DNA of 38,669 bases from Lenisia limosa (taxonomy: Eukaryota; Breviatea), in contig LPNZ01007737.1 of the NCBI GenBank assembly GCA_001655205.1, positions 1 through 38,669 on the forward strand, given 5' to 3'. The notes below the pieces were generated by a model. It was not told where the DNA came from. It saw only the letters and a list, made by a program, of their open reading frames with translations, and searched no databases. Positions 10,082-21,861 of the stretch are shown one piece after another. Made by a program: the position numbers and the translations under genes. How positions within the stretch are numbered: the stretch's first letter is position 1; the number at the start of each line of letters is the position of its first letter.

Positions 10082-13000
10082 ATGTCGGGAGCATTTGCTC
10101 TGACAGATGATGAGCAAAAACATGAAGCGAAAGAGGGTCTTGGGACACTTGCTCGTTGGATCTTTTATTGGAAACACACTTTAGTTGTGATCTCCAAAGG
10201 TAAATGTACATTTTGCCTAGGTGTTCTTTCATGTCTACTTGTTGTTACTGTTGCTGCATTAGCTTTTACAACACTATCACAGGCTCCGGTTAGTCCGTGT
10301 ATCCTCAGACTTGTTTATTCTTTCTTTTTGATTATTCTCAGGTTGTCTTCCTTGCGTTGTCTGAGAACGAGAGAGGACAAATCGACATTGAACTCACTAC
10401 TGGTCTGTAGTTCATGAGTTTTGGAGTGTCTCAATATTAAACGATTAAGCCTTGACTCCTTTTTAGAGAGTTCTGTCCGTAATGAGTTTCTGAATTACTC
10501 GCGGGTTGCTGAAACGTTGAATGTGGATGAATGTGAGAGGGCGAGCTGAATGTTTTAATTGGACAGAATGTATTTATTCTCTCAGTACCTGAGTTTTCGT
10601 ACCATTCACCGCGGCATTCCTTCGAAACGTTTCTTTGGTCGAGACGACAGTGTGCCCAGAACTGGCCGGGTGGGACGGGCTACCATATATATGATATGTT
10701 ATATATTATACATATATTCCTCTTTGGATGACTGACCCTTTCTTCAGAAGACGCAGACTACGAAATATCCATGGTGAATTGGCGCTACTTTGGAAGCAAG
10801 AGTAATGACACCTGTCGTTACTTCCCAAGTCAAAGAACAAATTCATGTTAGCAAACAGTCTTTTTATATTCAGTATTTCTTTTCATATTTTGTTTCTTTT
10901 GATTTTTCACACGCTTTTCTTGTAAATTACACCATGTTACAGGTGTTTCAACAATTTGTGGAGATTCAATTGAAGGAAATGTGTTGGTGATTGACACGGA
11001 AAAGGAGGAGAGAATGGGGTAAGCCGACAAAGATGCTTGATAACAATCAGGCTTGGTACTTCATGGGATATCGACACGATTCCAGCAGGTATGGCTGCTA
11101 TCCACTCGAGTTTAGCTGGGTCTCTTGGAATTTCAAAAGGCGACACCTTTTTGTGAGTCTGGTTATGCTTGGCTCTTTCTATCCTCTTTTTTATTTCCCA
11201 GAGTGGAAGTATCACCAGCATTCATTCTCTCGGACATGTTTCTTGAATCTTTCAGTCTTACAAACCCAGGGTGGGCTTTTGTCCTTTTTTGCGGTCAATT
11301 TTCTGTTTTGTTCGGGACTTAGCGCTGGTTTTTTGGCTTCATTTGAGTTTTAGATTAAATGAGTTACCTGACTGGTACTTCTTCTTGGACTACATTGAGT
11401 TGGAAGTCTACGAGGTGAGGAGCCTTTATTTTAACTCCTCTTCAGATCTATGATCAAACAAAGGGCAAACATGACAGTGGTGAAACATCAAATATTATTG
11501 TTGAGTATAGCACATTCATTCAAGTTCTATCGGATGCGATGCACCCAGGTGTTCCCGAGGTTTGTCTGGTTTGTATTTAAATGTAATGGGTTAATGTGTC
11601 GTGAGTTTTTCAATTTCTTATTTTAGCCACTTCCANNNNNNNNNNNNNNNNNNNNNNNNNNNNNNNNNNNNNNNNNNNNNNNNNNNNNNNNNNNNNNNNN
11701 NNNNNNNNNNNNNNNNNNNNNNNNNNNNNNNNNNNNNNNNNNNNNNNNNAGAGATGTCCCTCTACGAATTTGCGGGATCAGTATGCTCAATACATGATGA
11801 GATTGATGCGTTCTTGTTCAACCCATTGTAACCTCAAAAGGTTGCAGTGAACATGGACGAAAATCGGAGATTTGAAGTTTATACCCAGTCTGACTACGAT
11901 TCAATACAGGTAGGACGCCAGTTGCATTTCGCTGTTCTTATTTGTTCTAAGTCCCTTCTGACCACTGTAGGCTTCAGTGGTGGCTTTTGGGTCTGGAGTG
12001 TCTTATCGCCTTGGTTTTCACAACCTTGATACTGACGCTATCGTCTTGGAGGGCATTTATGAAACCAGGTTCATGTCATTGTTTTTGAGGTACGATGTAA
12101 TATTTGTAATATGATATGATATTGACAATAATATGTATTTTATTTGTGTGCAATACTGTTTTCTCACCCGTTTAGTTTGGTTCTCAATATCATTCTGGTG
12201 ATTTTCATACTTTTGTCCATTATCATGATCCTTAGTCTTTTGATGATTAATGTAAGCGAATAATATGTTATTATCAAGTCAAAAAAGATACTATATATCT
12301 CAAATATGCTCTCTAAGAACATGTTGTCATTGTGATCTGCAAGCAGTAGGAACTGCAAAAATAATGTGATTTGTTAGCTTTATGAACTTAGGTTGAAAGT
12401 CGGCTCTTTGAAATGGGCGTATTCCGAATGATCGGAATGAAAAAACGGGGTGTTGTCGAACTGTTGATATGCCAGGTATCTTGAAGGCAAATGATATGGA
12501 TGGACCAATGATATGAGAGACTCACCTCACAGGCCTTGTCATTTGCTATCCCTTCCATGGTCTTCGGATTGCTTGTGGCCCAGGTGAGTTCAGTAAATGA
12601 AGAATCTCCTTAACCTTCTTCAGTTGTTCTACTTTTATGTATCGGCACTTCTTTCGGATACATTGAATGTTGATCTTGACATTTGGCTGGATGGAAACGC
12701 CGTACTTATCGCTATTTCCCTCAGTATGCTTGTGATTCCGAAGCAGACAAGTTCTCGTTTTCCCGCCAATGATCCGACCTTATTTAGATTTTTTGATCCC
12801 CACGTTGTCGTCAGTAATCCCCATCCGAGCCGCTCTGGGTGAAAGCCTGGTCCGTTCTTTGGACACAAAACGATCCAAGACCGTAGCAGTGAAAGTGTTC
12901 GTAGGAGCTGACCTTCCGCTTCTATCGGGATTTTTCTCACTCGTCTTTTAGAACTATTGAAAGGGCGTCTGAAAGAGGAATTTCTCTCACAGCAATTGTT

Positions 13001-15666
13001 TTTGGGTAGGCTTATTGTATATGATGATGTGGTTTCATCATGATCAACAAAACCTCTTTTCTTTCTGACTTCTTAGAATGGGACTCTTCATTTTTGGCTT
13101 TTTGATTTACTACTTCTTGTGAGTTTACGATGGAAATTTGTAGTTCTCAGTGTGCCTTTAGTTATTAACTATTACAGCCCCTTGGCTCTTCTGTCATTCA
13201 ACTTCGCGCTTCTCCTGAACATGTTTTTCTTTGTTCTTCTTGGTAAGACCTTGTTCAAAGCCTTGGCTTTTAGATGATCTTGAGTTATTTGTGGTGTTTC
13301 TGTTGTTCATAGTCTTTTCATCATACAAGTTTTTATGGATTTAACGATTCAGGCATGCTTCTGGGACTTGTGATCCTAGCACTAAATGTACAACATGTTC
13401 TCACGAAATTGTGCCTTGCAGTTTGTTCCGAGCTGTTCTTATTCAAAACAAATATAGGTCTTCCTCTTTTGGGAGAGCATTCCCGTCCGAAAGGTGACAG
13501 CAAAGAACTTAGTAGCCCATCGTCTTAGGAATAGAAAAACTGCCATTATGTACGCACTCTCTCTTGTAAGTGGGTTCTTTCTTTGATATGTATTATCAGC
13601 TCCACTGAGTGTTGACAAAGGTTATACTCTGATCATTTAGGGATTCATTATTTTCATTACTGTCAACTTCCAATTACAAATCCGAAGCTTTGTTTTCAGA
13701 ACCGAAAAGGCTAATGTGGGCCAAAGTGTGACCTTTCATTTATTAAAAACCGTGATTTTGTCCTGACCTTAAGGGTTGTGATATACACGTCTACTTGAGC
13801 TCCTTCACAACAACTGATGGGATACCTAACGGCGCTTATATCACAAATCAAGTCAAGCTTTCAGTATGAGGGTTTAAATAGCTGATTTGATATTGCCGGG
13901 AATTTCATAAACTGCATCAATCCGATTCTTCCTGATTGGACTATTTATTTTCAAGTATTGTTTTTTGGTTTTGTTTATCTTTCAGCCGGCAGTTGCTAGT
14001 TTTTCGTGGCGTACCCAATCAGTCCAGTTTGCAAAGGAGGAAATTGAGGCTTCTCGACTGACTAACATTGGTGAGAATGGACACCTTACATTGAGCATCT
14101 GACTATTCAGGTCATGTTTTCTGGGCAAAGCATTGGGCCCAAGCAATCACGCCAAACTTCTTTAACACAACTAACACAAAGTACCTCATTGTGAGTGTGG
14201 TGCACCAGTCTAAATTGACATTGACATTGCGATCTGATATTTGACTTACAGGTTGATGATAGTCCGCATTACACGCTCAATGGAACAGATGATTTGTCTC
14301 AGCTGGTGAGGGTTTTGCCAACACTGCTATCATTCTCTGTTTTAACGTCTCTAACTTCATAGTTGTATGCGGCTCCTTTTGGTACCAGTATTCTGACATC
14401 CAAACTCTATGAGACTGAAGTTATGGGATTGTCTCTCGAAAAGCATGCCCTGATAGAAACTGATTTCCAGGTGGGAATTGACTTGCTTTTTGGTTGTTTC
14501 TTAAAGTTTCACTCCGAAGGATGAAGGCTTTGTGAGAATGCCATTCACTAGGGTGAAACCGCTTGCGCTATTGTCCTCATCACCTTCTCTTGTGTTTAGC
14601 AAATACCCAACCAGCAAGTCATTATCAACACCAATGTCCCTGGAAGCCTATATGCGGTAAGTGCCTTGCATCTGTTTTCTGGACTGACATTTTAGACTTG
14701 GAGAGTTCCAGAATGCAGAAGTCTCAAACTTGGCATGGAAAAACCTATACATCAAATTAGTTGATGGTATGATTCCTTCCCCTCGAAACTATCATAACTT
14801 TTGTCAACTCTGTATTCTGCGTTCTGACTCTGTAGACGCAGAACAGTCCGATATTGATGCTCTTTTGGGTGATATTGAAAAAGCAATAGCAGGATTCAGA
14901 GTGTCTGTGGGCACTTTTTAATTGTTGACCAGTAATTGCTGCTCGGAAATTAATTGCGTTTTATTTCCAAAAAAGGCGATTTATGGTCAATTATTTCCAT
15001 CGTAGTGTTGTTAATACTATTTGTAGTTCAAATAGTTAATAAATTTCCAAACACGTAGCATTTACATTCTAGGAAAGTTTGGATCCGCGAGGACGCACTG
15101 GATTCCATTGAAACGGCATCATTGGTTATGAATTTCTTCGCAGCGTTTACAACAGGAAGTAGGATTCTGAGACTTTTTGATTGTTTAGTTGCGATGACCA
15201 TTTGCTTCTTTTCGCTTCTCTCGTCAATGTATACAAATATCCAAGAGCAGACAAAAGAGATTGGTATACTTAGAGCAATGGGAGCTAAGGTTGGTTCTGT
15301 GCTTTTTGGAATAAAAATAGTGCATTCCAAGATACAAGTGATGTTGTAGAGAAAAGTTATCTTCAGAGTCTATGTGTATGAGGCTTTCTTGTTGGTGTTT
15401 TCTTCTTCATTATTAGGTTTGTTTGTCATACTCTTTGCAGCCCACGAGGTTTCTAAGGTGACATCCCAGGCATTATTATTGGAGTTGTTGTTGCGTGGTC
15501 AATGGTGCTCTCGAATATTCTCTTCACACAGCTTCCCTTGTCTTTTGTGTTCCCTTATTCCACGACGATCTTTGTTTTGGTGCTGTCAATTCTGTTCTCC
15601 TTCACAACAAGTAAGAGAGGCTGTCAATCAAAACAATGGTTCATAATGAAGGTCCAGTCCTACTAA
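10082..15666 (+). CDS. FtsX-like permease family protein (large eukaryotic type)
   Basis: The FtsX fold is the membrane subunit of MacB/LolC-type ABC systems. This large protist version has no attached ATPase, and its substrate is unknown. The start MSGAFALTDDEQKHE matches the conserved family N-terminus. TM1 (CLGVLSCLLVVTVAALAF) is followed by a large non-cytoplasmic domain with GTSWDIDTIPAG, GISKGDTF and NIIVEYSTFIQVLSDAM. Further on come helices at SLVLNIILVIFILLSII, then the FtsX motif ESRLFEMGVFRMIGMKKRG. A middle module has SVIPIRAALGESLVRSLD and NLVAHRLRNRKTAIMYALSL. The C-terminal FtsX domain has SMYTNIQEQTKEIGILRAMG and ends with two helices and TAA at 15664-15666. About 35 introns, nearly all GT..AG and 20-90 nt, join in frame. 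One gap (11636-11749) falls at an exon edge. A final intron at 15611 with an alternative tail is possible. Identity is firm; transport role is inferred from the family. Confidence 0.9.
11828..11847 (+). other. 20-nt intron in the FtsX-like gene
   Basis: GTAACCTCAAAAGGTTGCAG begins GT, ends AG, and removing it restores frame between ...RSCSTH and NMDENRRFEVY. Without splicing both forward frames stop. It is the shortest intron I infer here. An alternative is a longer intron reaching into the gap at 11636-11749. Confidence 0.45.
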
Positions 15667-16031
15667 TAGCTGTTATTTTATTAATAGCACTATTAATTTA
15701 AGTCAGAAAAATATTCTCCCAATCACAATTACTAAAACATTATAATACTATTATGTTTAATAAATATAAATTTAATAGTACCCTTCTGAAAAAGTCTCAA
15801 CTAAACTAGTAATAGCTATTAAATAGTGCTATTGCGGTACATAGTTCATAGCAGGTACATGCAATACATATCATATGGTTTAGTATTACTCACCCTTTAG
15901 TCGGTCCCACTCGTGAAGTTCTTAATAAGAGTATTGTTGAGATAATGCGTGTTGTCGTTTAATCAGTATTTCTTTTTATTTAAATTTGATATCAAAAGTA
16001 CATTTAAATAAAAAATATAAAAAAAAACATT
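15667..16031. other. AT-rich spacer between convergent genes with a 12-bp inverted repeat
   Basis: The space between the ends of the FtsX gene and the minus-strand gene at 16032 is strongly AT-rich and holds no supported gene. AATAGCACTATT at 15683-15694 is repeated inverted as AATAGTGCTATT at 15822-15833, with related TAATAGCT words nearby. It could form a hairpin, mark a small decayed inverted-repeat element, or serve transcript ending for both genes. Confidence 0.5.
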
Positions 16032-18018
16032 CTATTGCCAGTCCTTTTCCACAATTGTCAATGATAGCCACGTATCTCCCGAATACAAATGTGAGACCAG
16101 CCATTGGACCTCTGAATCAAGGGGTAGCTCTACTCCCGAACAGAACACTCGAAAGTTCGGGTGCAGCGTGTATTGCGCTTCGTACTTCTTTGGTGCCAAA
16201 GGTGTCGTGACCACAACCTATAAGGTAAAGGACACTCCCAGATAGCCGACCTCGGGGGCTGGAGGTGTGGCATCGAGAGGAGTTTCTACCGCGCGTGAAA
16301 TGGACGTTTCGAGTTTGTCTTCAGTTTCGGGTCTTGTGGTCTACTGGTTAACACTGGTACGTCTAACTAATTTTACACAGTTTATTTACAACATGGAATA
16401 TAGAGGAGATATAGAGGGTCAGTCAATCAACATACCTCTGAGAGTTCTGGAGAGGGTGCCTGTGAAACAGGCTTTCTTATGGGTGAAACAATTCCCGGAA
16501 GCGCGGTGAAAAGGAGTTCATCCAAGTGAAGATGAGCTGGATAGTCCATTATTTTCAGTGACGCAAGTGAATATTCGGATGAGAGGATATCAGGAAGATA
16601 CAACAATCCTCCTACGGTCCTTTTTTACTTTGGGAACAAGGGGAGGCTTCCTCCACTGTCTAATACGAATAGCATAATAGCCTTTGGGGTTGTCGTCTCT
16701 GGAAGAATTAACCACTTTTGGGATGTGACATCACGAAATAATTCATCCAATATTATTGAATAATCACCAAGGTTCGAACTTGAGAATTTCGGCACGTGGA
16801 AGGTTGTACTCAGAAAAATCATCTATTAGGGTTAGTTTAATTGAAGAGTTGAGGGAGGGGGAGGGGGGAGGGGAGATGGGTGTCAAAATATGAAAGCTCT
16901 TGACCAACCCAACCAGAAACTAGGCTATCAAATAACATTGAAAACTTGGCCGTTGGGAGTTTGGATGCTGAGCATGAGTTTGCTCGAAGATGATCAGCCT
17001 GGATATGGTCACTTTGTAATGGGTCTACTAACAACAATGGAAATGACACTTACCTCTTTGATGGATTGGTTTAAGAGCATTCGGGTATCAACAACTACAC
17101 TAAAAAGTTACACGCTTGTTGCAGATGCAATTGTTTATCTTACGTCGATGCATCATTCTCCAATTTGGCTGTGAGTTTCCATGGTATTTCCGTGGTGGAG
17201 TAGGAAGAGGCACCTGAATAGTCACACACAATATATATATCATATCATATAATCCCTCAACCCTTTACGCAAACAAACCTTTCAATCTGATAGCGTGCAG
17301 GTCATACTGCTCTCCAACTGAGATAGTTCTGACGTGATCAATTCGTGAACTTTGGGAAGAGATAATAATATGATATGAATTTGCTTCTTAGACACGATGA
17401 CCCCATGAGGAAGATGGTAGTTTACTACACCGCTTGAAAACCCAAAACACACCGACTTAAAGGCTCATTATTTGCCTCCAAAGAGAATCGTGAGTGTTCG
17501 CCCCAAGCTACTCGACTCTGCAGTAGTGACTCAAACTCGAATATCCCAATGGAGGGGTGGGAGGTAAAGCAGAACCCAGGAGGAGTATGTATGATATGCT
17601 AAAGTAAGAATATACATCTCTGAGGCAGAACGAAGATTTTAAGTCAGTTGGACAAACCTTAAAATGATTTGAGATTTTGTCATCTAACATTGGAAAATAC
17701 ACTGAGCGATTCACTTTCATCTACAGGGTGGTAAGACTCTGCAGTGGTGACTCAAACTCGAATATCGCAATGGAGGGGTGGGAGGTAAAGCAGAACCCAG
17801 GAGGAGTATGTATGATATGCTAAAGTANNNNNNNNNNNNNNNNNNNNNNNNNNNNNNNNNNNNNNNNNNNNNNNNNNNNNNNNNNNNNNNNNNNNNNNNN
17901 NNNNNNNNNNNNNNNNNATGAGTGGTTTTGGGGCATCAGAAGTTGCCACATCTTCTACTTTCAATTCGATTGTAAGAAACACTACTCCTTCCCAAACGTG
18001 TTGGGAAAAGTTGCTCAT
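16032..18018 (-). CDS. Unidentified protein, possibly C2-like, with a duplicated exon
   Basis: It starts at ATG 18018 (MSNFSQHVWEGVVFLTIELK), an alternating beta pattern like the opening strand of a C2 domain, and soon enters the gap 17828-17917. Later exons, right to left, include GFCFTSHPSIAIFEFES (17827-17735) and a near copy at 17606-17514, then SSYSTTEIPWKLTAKLEN, TVVVDTRMLLNQSIKE, a segment with SIILDELFRDVTSQKWLIL, GLLYLPDILSSEYSLASLK, TTRPETEDKLETSISRA and a final YTLHPNFRVFCSGVELPL...VEKDWQ ending in TAG at 16032-16034. Most joins keep phase; those around 16590-16830 are unresolved. The C2 suggestion rests on strand pattern only, without Ca-binding aspartates. The gene starts back to back with the phosphatase gene to its right. 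Confidence 0.5.
17514..17606. repeat. Direct repeat copy 1 (93 bp)
   Basis: This copy matches 17735-17827 at a constant offset of 221 bases with two substitutions that I can see (CAGTAGTG/CAGTGGTG and ATATCCC/ATATCGC). On the minus strand both copies encode GFCFTSHPSI(G/A)IFEFES. This copy reads on through an extra coding stretch (RVAWGEHSRFSLEANNEP) to a TAG. Confidence 0.9.
17735..17827. repeat. Direct repeat copy 2 (93 bp), adjoining an assembly gap
   Basis: This is the second copy of the 17514-17606 unit. Its right end is cut by the N run starting at 17828, so the repeat may be longer or may continue in tandem. On the minus strand it encodes the same peptide but then diverges (LTTL and a possible donor GTAGATG). 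Confidence 0.9.
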
Positions 18019-18315
18019 TGTTAAGACGTTGTTAAGTCAGATATGAAACGACTGTAAACTTGAAATGTTCTAGGAAACAACACAATTACAACTGTACACT
18101 AGGTGGTGACCCTCCACGGTGGACTGGACGTACACTATCAGCCAATGTAATACAAATCAACTTCAAATCAATATACAAGCGCAATCGATATGTGTGTATT
18201 GATGGTGTGCAATTGCAATGTGTGTTCAAAGGGTGTGTGTATGTGTAAAGGGGGGGGGGCTGGATTTGAGGAAACCCCAGAATAATTTCTACACTAGGTG
18301 TTCTTTTTTTTCCAG
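18019..18315. other. Divergent intergenic region / unresolved phosphatase 5' end
   Basis: The region lies between the minus-strand gene starting at 18018 and the first phosphatase exon I can place. It contains a G-run (18249-18258) and a 62-codon open frame (18060-18248) with no recognisable features. It probably holds both promoters and the missing first phosphatase exon. Confidence 0.4.
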
Positions 18316-21300
18316 AAACGGCCTCTTTTTTTACAGGTATGATTGTATTTCCTATTAGAGAGCGAGCGAGGGATTATTGAACTTCTGTTCTTCTTGAACT
18401 TACTTATTTGACAGACTTTGACTTTTCTTTTTAGTTGTGTTCTGGGAGCAAGACTTCTTCCAAAAGACAAACGAATACCTTAGTTGTTTGAATAATGGTC
18501 GCTATTTCCAGGTAAGGGAGCGACTACAAAAATGGACTTGTGTTTACTCTTCTTCCTCTCTTCCTCCTCCCTTTGGGGGCCCATTTGATATCAACCAAAG
18601 AGAACATTTGATTTATGTTGTGTCAGGTATTTTATAGTCCAACACGCCAGATTAGTCAACACCTCATTTCTGTAGCCAGAAAGCAGCTTCTCAGAAGAAA
18701 CGTCTTCGTGCCAAGAGACGCAAGGAAGCCATGAAGGCCAATGAGGTTGGGAGGTCGAGTCTTGGAACTGAGGTCAGCTTTCAGTCCCGCGGACTGTCTG
18801 CCTGGATGGTACCAAGCCAATCAAGAAAATCATCCCGTTGGTCGAATGATTATTTAGTTGGAGAAAGATGTTGTGTCTGTTGAAGGACTAATCGAAGAAA
18901 TCGAACAAAACACGGAGAATATCGACAATGACAGCGAGGGCGAGCCGAACGCTGCCGCCCGCAAGCGCAAGAAGAGACGCGCCAAGAAGAAGGGCAGTAG
19001 GCTGTTGGAAGAGAGAAGATTGCATCTAAAGGGCCTTTTGACTTTTACTATTTGATCAACATCATTAACTGTCAGGCACTGAGGCTGATGACGTTGAAGT
19101 CGAGACAGAGTCCTCCTCATCTGATGAGACCCCAAAACTCACTAAGTCTCAGAAGAAGCGCAATGCCAAGAAGCGCGCTCAGGTTCGTTACAGTCAACGC
19201 GAGTTCATTGGTTTTTTTTCAAAAATCCACGGGTTACCATTATATCTGACCAACCAGGCTAACCGCGAGTTGATAGAATCGGAGCAATCTTTAGAAATGC
19301 AATCTGAAGAGGAGGAGGAGCAAGAGGAGGAGAAGCCAGTTACGATGAGCTTCATGGAACTGAGGGAGAGGATCAAGGTCAACCCTGAAATGGGTGCATT
19401 CCTTTCAATGTATGCGAAGGGGGGTGTAATCTGATATGAAAACGGTGTTATAGTAAGACAAACACAAATGATCGTTGAATATTTTTAAAAATTATAATAG
19501 ACTATTATTACACATGAGACCTTTTTTTTTTTCACTCCAAATCTAGGAACGGACAAGTTTATTATTTAGGACCCAACCAATGCTTTACCATATGCTTATG
19601 AATGAGCCAAAACCAATGCCCGAACAACTTTCTGTTTCTGAAAGGTTAGTGGCTCGGGGTGGGTTTTTNNNNNNNNNNNNNNNNNNNNNNNNNNNNNNNN
19701 NNNNNNNNNNNNNNNNNNNNNNNNNNNNNNNNNNNNNNNNNNNNNNNNNNNNNNNNNNNNNNNNNNNNNNNNNNNNNNNNNNNNNNNNNNNNNNNNNNNN
19801 NNNNNNNNNNNNNNNNNNNGCCATTCACGATACTCCTTTCCAAGTTTGATGGCGTTCTTTGGATATGGGGGAGAATACCCAGTTTAATAACTAACATTAC
19901 CCGCAGGATTTCCGTCAAGCTGAGCAGGGTGTCAAGCCTCCTGCTTGTAACAAGTTCTCTGGCGCTGTAAGGGGGACATAGTCACATTCGAGTTCTTGAG
20001 GCTAAACTAGTTCAATCTGCTGAGCCAACAGCAGATTGTATTTTGTAAACTGTATGTTACAGATAATATTGATAAACTACCTCCAATCATAAGATATTTT
20101 TGTTTCAAGTCATGACGTTCTAGTTCTGGGATGAGCTTAATGTCGACCTTTCCAAGATGCCCAAGTTTGGAGACGTAAGAGGGGTCTGAAAAAGGTGCAG
20201 ATAACCAGGGGAGAATATTTCTCAATAACACTTCAATATTCACCTATCAGACCGAGATTTCTCCCATTGACCTCTATGCCATTTGCCTTGAAACTTTGAG
20301 AAGACGTCTTCTTAACTGGAACCCGGATAGATTCGAGAAGGTGCGGTGGAGTCCATTGAGAGCAGTATTAACATTGTGTGTCATAATATACAAATGATTA
20401 TATGTTCCTTGTCAATTCACCTCACTTCATAGGTTACGGTGCCAGCAGGAGCAACTCTTGTGATCATTGGCGATCTTCACGGACAGTTTGACAGGCTGCT
20501 TGAGATCATGAAACGTGGAACACCTTCAGAGAACCTTCTGTGGGTTCTGTTTTTCATTCTGTTTTTTATAACTCCACTCATTCACTTCCAAAGGTACCTC
20601 TTCAATGGTGATATGATTGACAGAGGTAACACCATCCCCACATTCTACAATATTCTTCTTCTCAAGGTAGGTTCCTGCTCCTTCGTGGATATTTTGTTGT
20701 CTAACTCACCTCTCAGCTTATGTATCCCAACCATGTGTTCCTCAACTGTGGTAACCATGAACTTATGGATACGTGGGGGGGGGGGGCTAAATGAAGGAGG
20801 GTAACAAGTTAAGCCTAAGGGTTGGATGGAGGTGCATGACTCACGATTCAGCGACAACTTCAGCCCCAATGCCACCATTTGGAGTGAAGTCACTGAGTCT
20901 CTGGGTGACCACACCATTGTTGTTCACAACTTCTTCAAGAGAGTTTGTACCGCTTACTGGTGTTTCATTCTTTAGTTCCTCAATACCTTTGCATTCTTCC
21001 ACATTATCAACGACAAGATCCTGGTATCCCACGCTGGTCCTCCTGTATGCTGGGTGTCACTGTTTTTGTGGCATGAGGCGAACCTCACAATTTAGCTTCC
21101 CATCAACACCAACGATCCTGATGCTCCCTATGAATTCAACTTGAGTGCAGGTAGGACCGCCTCTGATCTTTGTAATCAAACTATTCAGAGGGCTGCCAGA
21201 ACGCAACGTGGAGTGACCCCCAGACTCAGAGCAGATGGCTTCAGGGCTCACCTAGAGGTGACAACTTGTAAGCATTCCACTGAAATTAAGGATTAATAGT

Positions 21301-21770
21301 CCATCTTTTGTTCGGATAACCTTTTTTTTTTTGTTTACCATGGTTACGCTTAGACCTTTAATGACATCTAGGTTTTGCTATGGTACCACTGTGGTTGAAA
21401 AGGTTCTTGAAAAGCTCAAGCTCCGTATGTGGAAAGTAGTTTTTTTATCTTTCAGGTTGTTTGGTCAGATCACATGTTGAAGAGATTGCATCATATTTTG
21501 ATAACCGTGTAATTGGTGTTCACTCTTCAATGCAAATGGTGAGGAAGGCGCATTAGACTATCTGAGTTTACTGCAAGTACACGTTTTGTTGACACCCCAG
21601 GAACCTCTTCGGTATATGCTCTTTTCCCCGGATCGTGATGTTTTGACCACTGTCGGACCTACTGACGGATTCAAGGTAGGCTTTATCACGATATGTCCCT
21701 TTGGGAATGTTATCATTTGTCTTTTTGATTTACCTTGTAGACCGAGTACGAAATTCCTCCCCTTTATTAG
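18316..21770 (+). CDS. PPP-family serine/threonine protein phosphatase with a charged N-terminal region
   Basis: The enzyme removes phosphate from Ser/Thr using two metal ions. Catalytic motifs in order: GDLHGQF (about 20469), GDMIDRG (about 20607), GNHE (about 20750), ILVSHAGPP (about 21020), WSDPQ...SPRG (about 21210) and LVRSHVEEI. The usual Arg before GNHE is Cys (LNCGNHE). N-terminal exons encode FWEQDFFQKTNEYLSCLNNGRYFQ-type helices, then Lys/Arg-rich and acidic blocks (SQKKRLRAKRRKEA, RKRKKRRAKKKG, EEEEEQEEEKP) before SFMELRERIKVNPEMGAFLSM. The insert and layout resemble PP5/PPEF-like or protist PPPs more than PP1/PP2A. A gap (19669-19819) removes part of the linker. The end TEYEIPPLY is followed by TAG at 21768-21770. 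The start codon is unresolved, and the exon near 21500-21600 has an unclear join. Confidence 0.85.
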
Positions 21771-21861
21771 ACGTTTTTTTCTTATTCTGTATATGATATG
21801 AATGGTTTCTAAGTAAATCGAGGCTGATACAATACATAAATATTAATAGCGTGGCAACAGC

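Noticed and set aside
10082-15666. Bacterial contamination as source of the FtsX gene
   Set aside because: Dozens of in-frame GT..AG introns and flanking eukaryotic tRNA and TTLL genes show that it is nuclear.
16267-16509. Plus-strand ORF with NIPLRVLERVPVKQAF
   Set aside because: Minus-strand exons over the same interval splice in phase (APSPELSE, then TTRPETEDKLETSISRA) into a terminal exon, which the plus frame does not.
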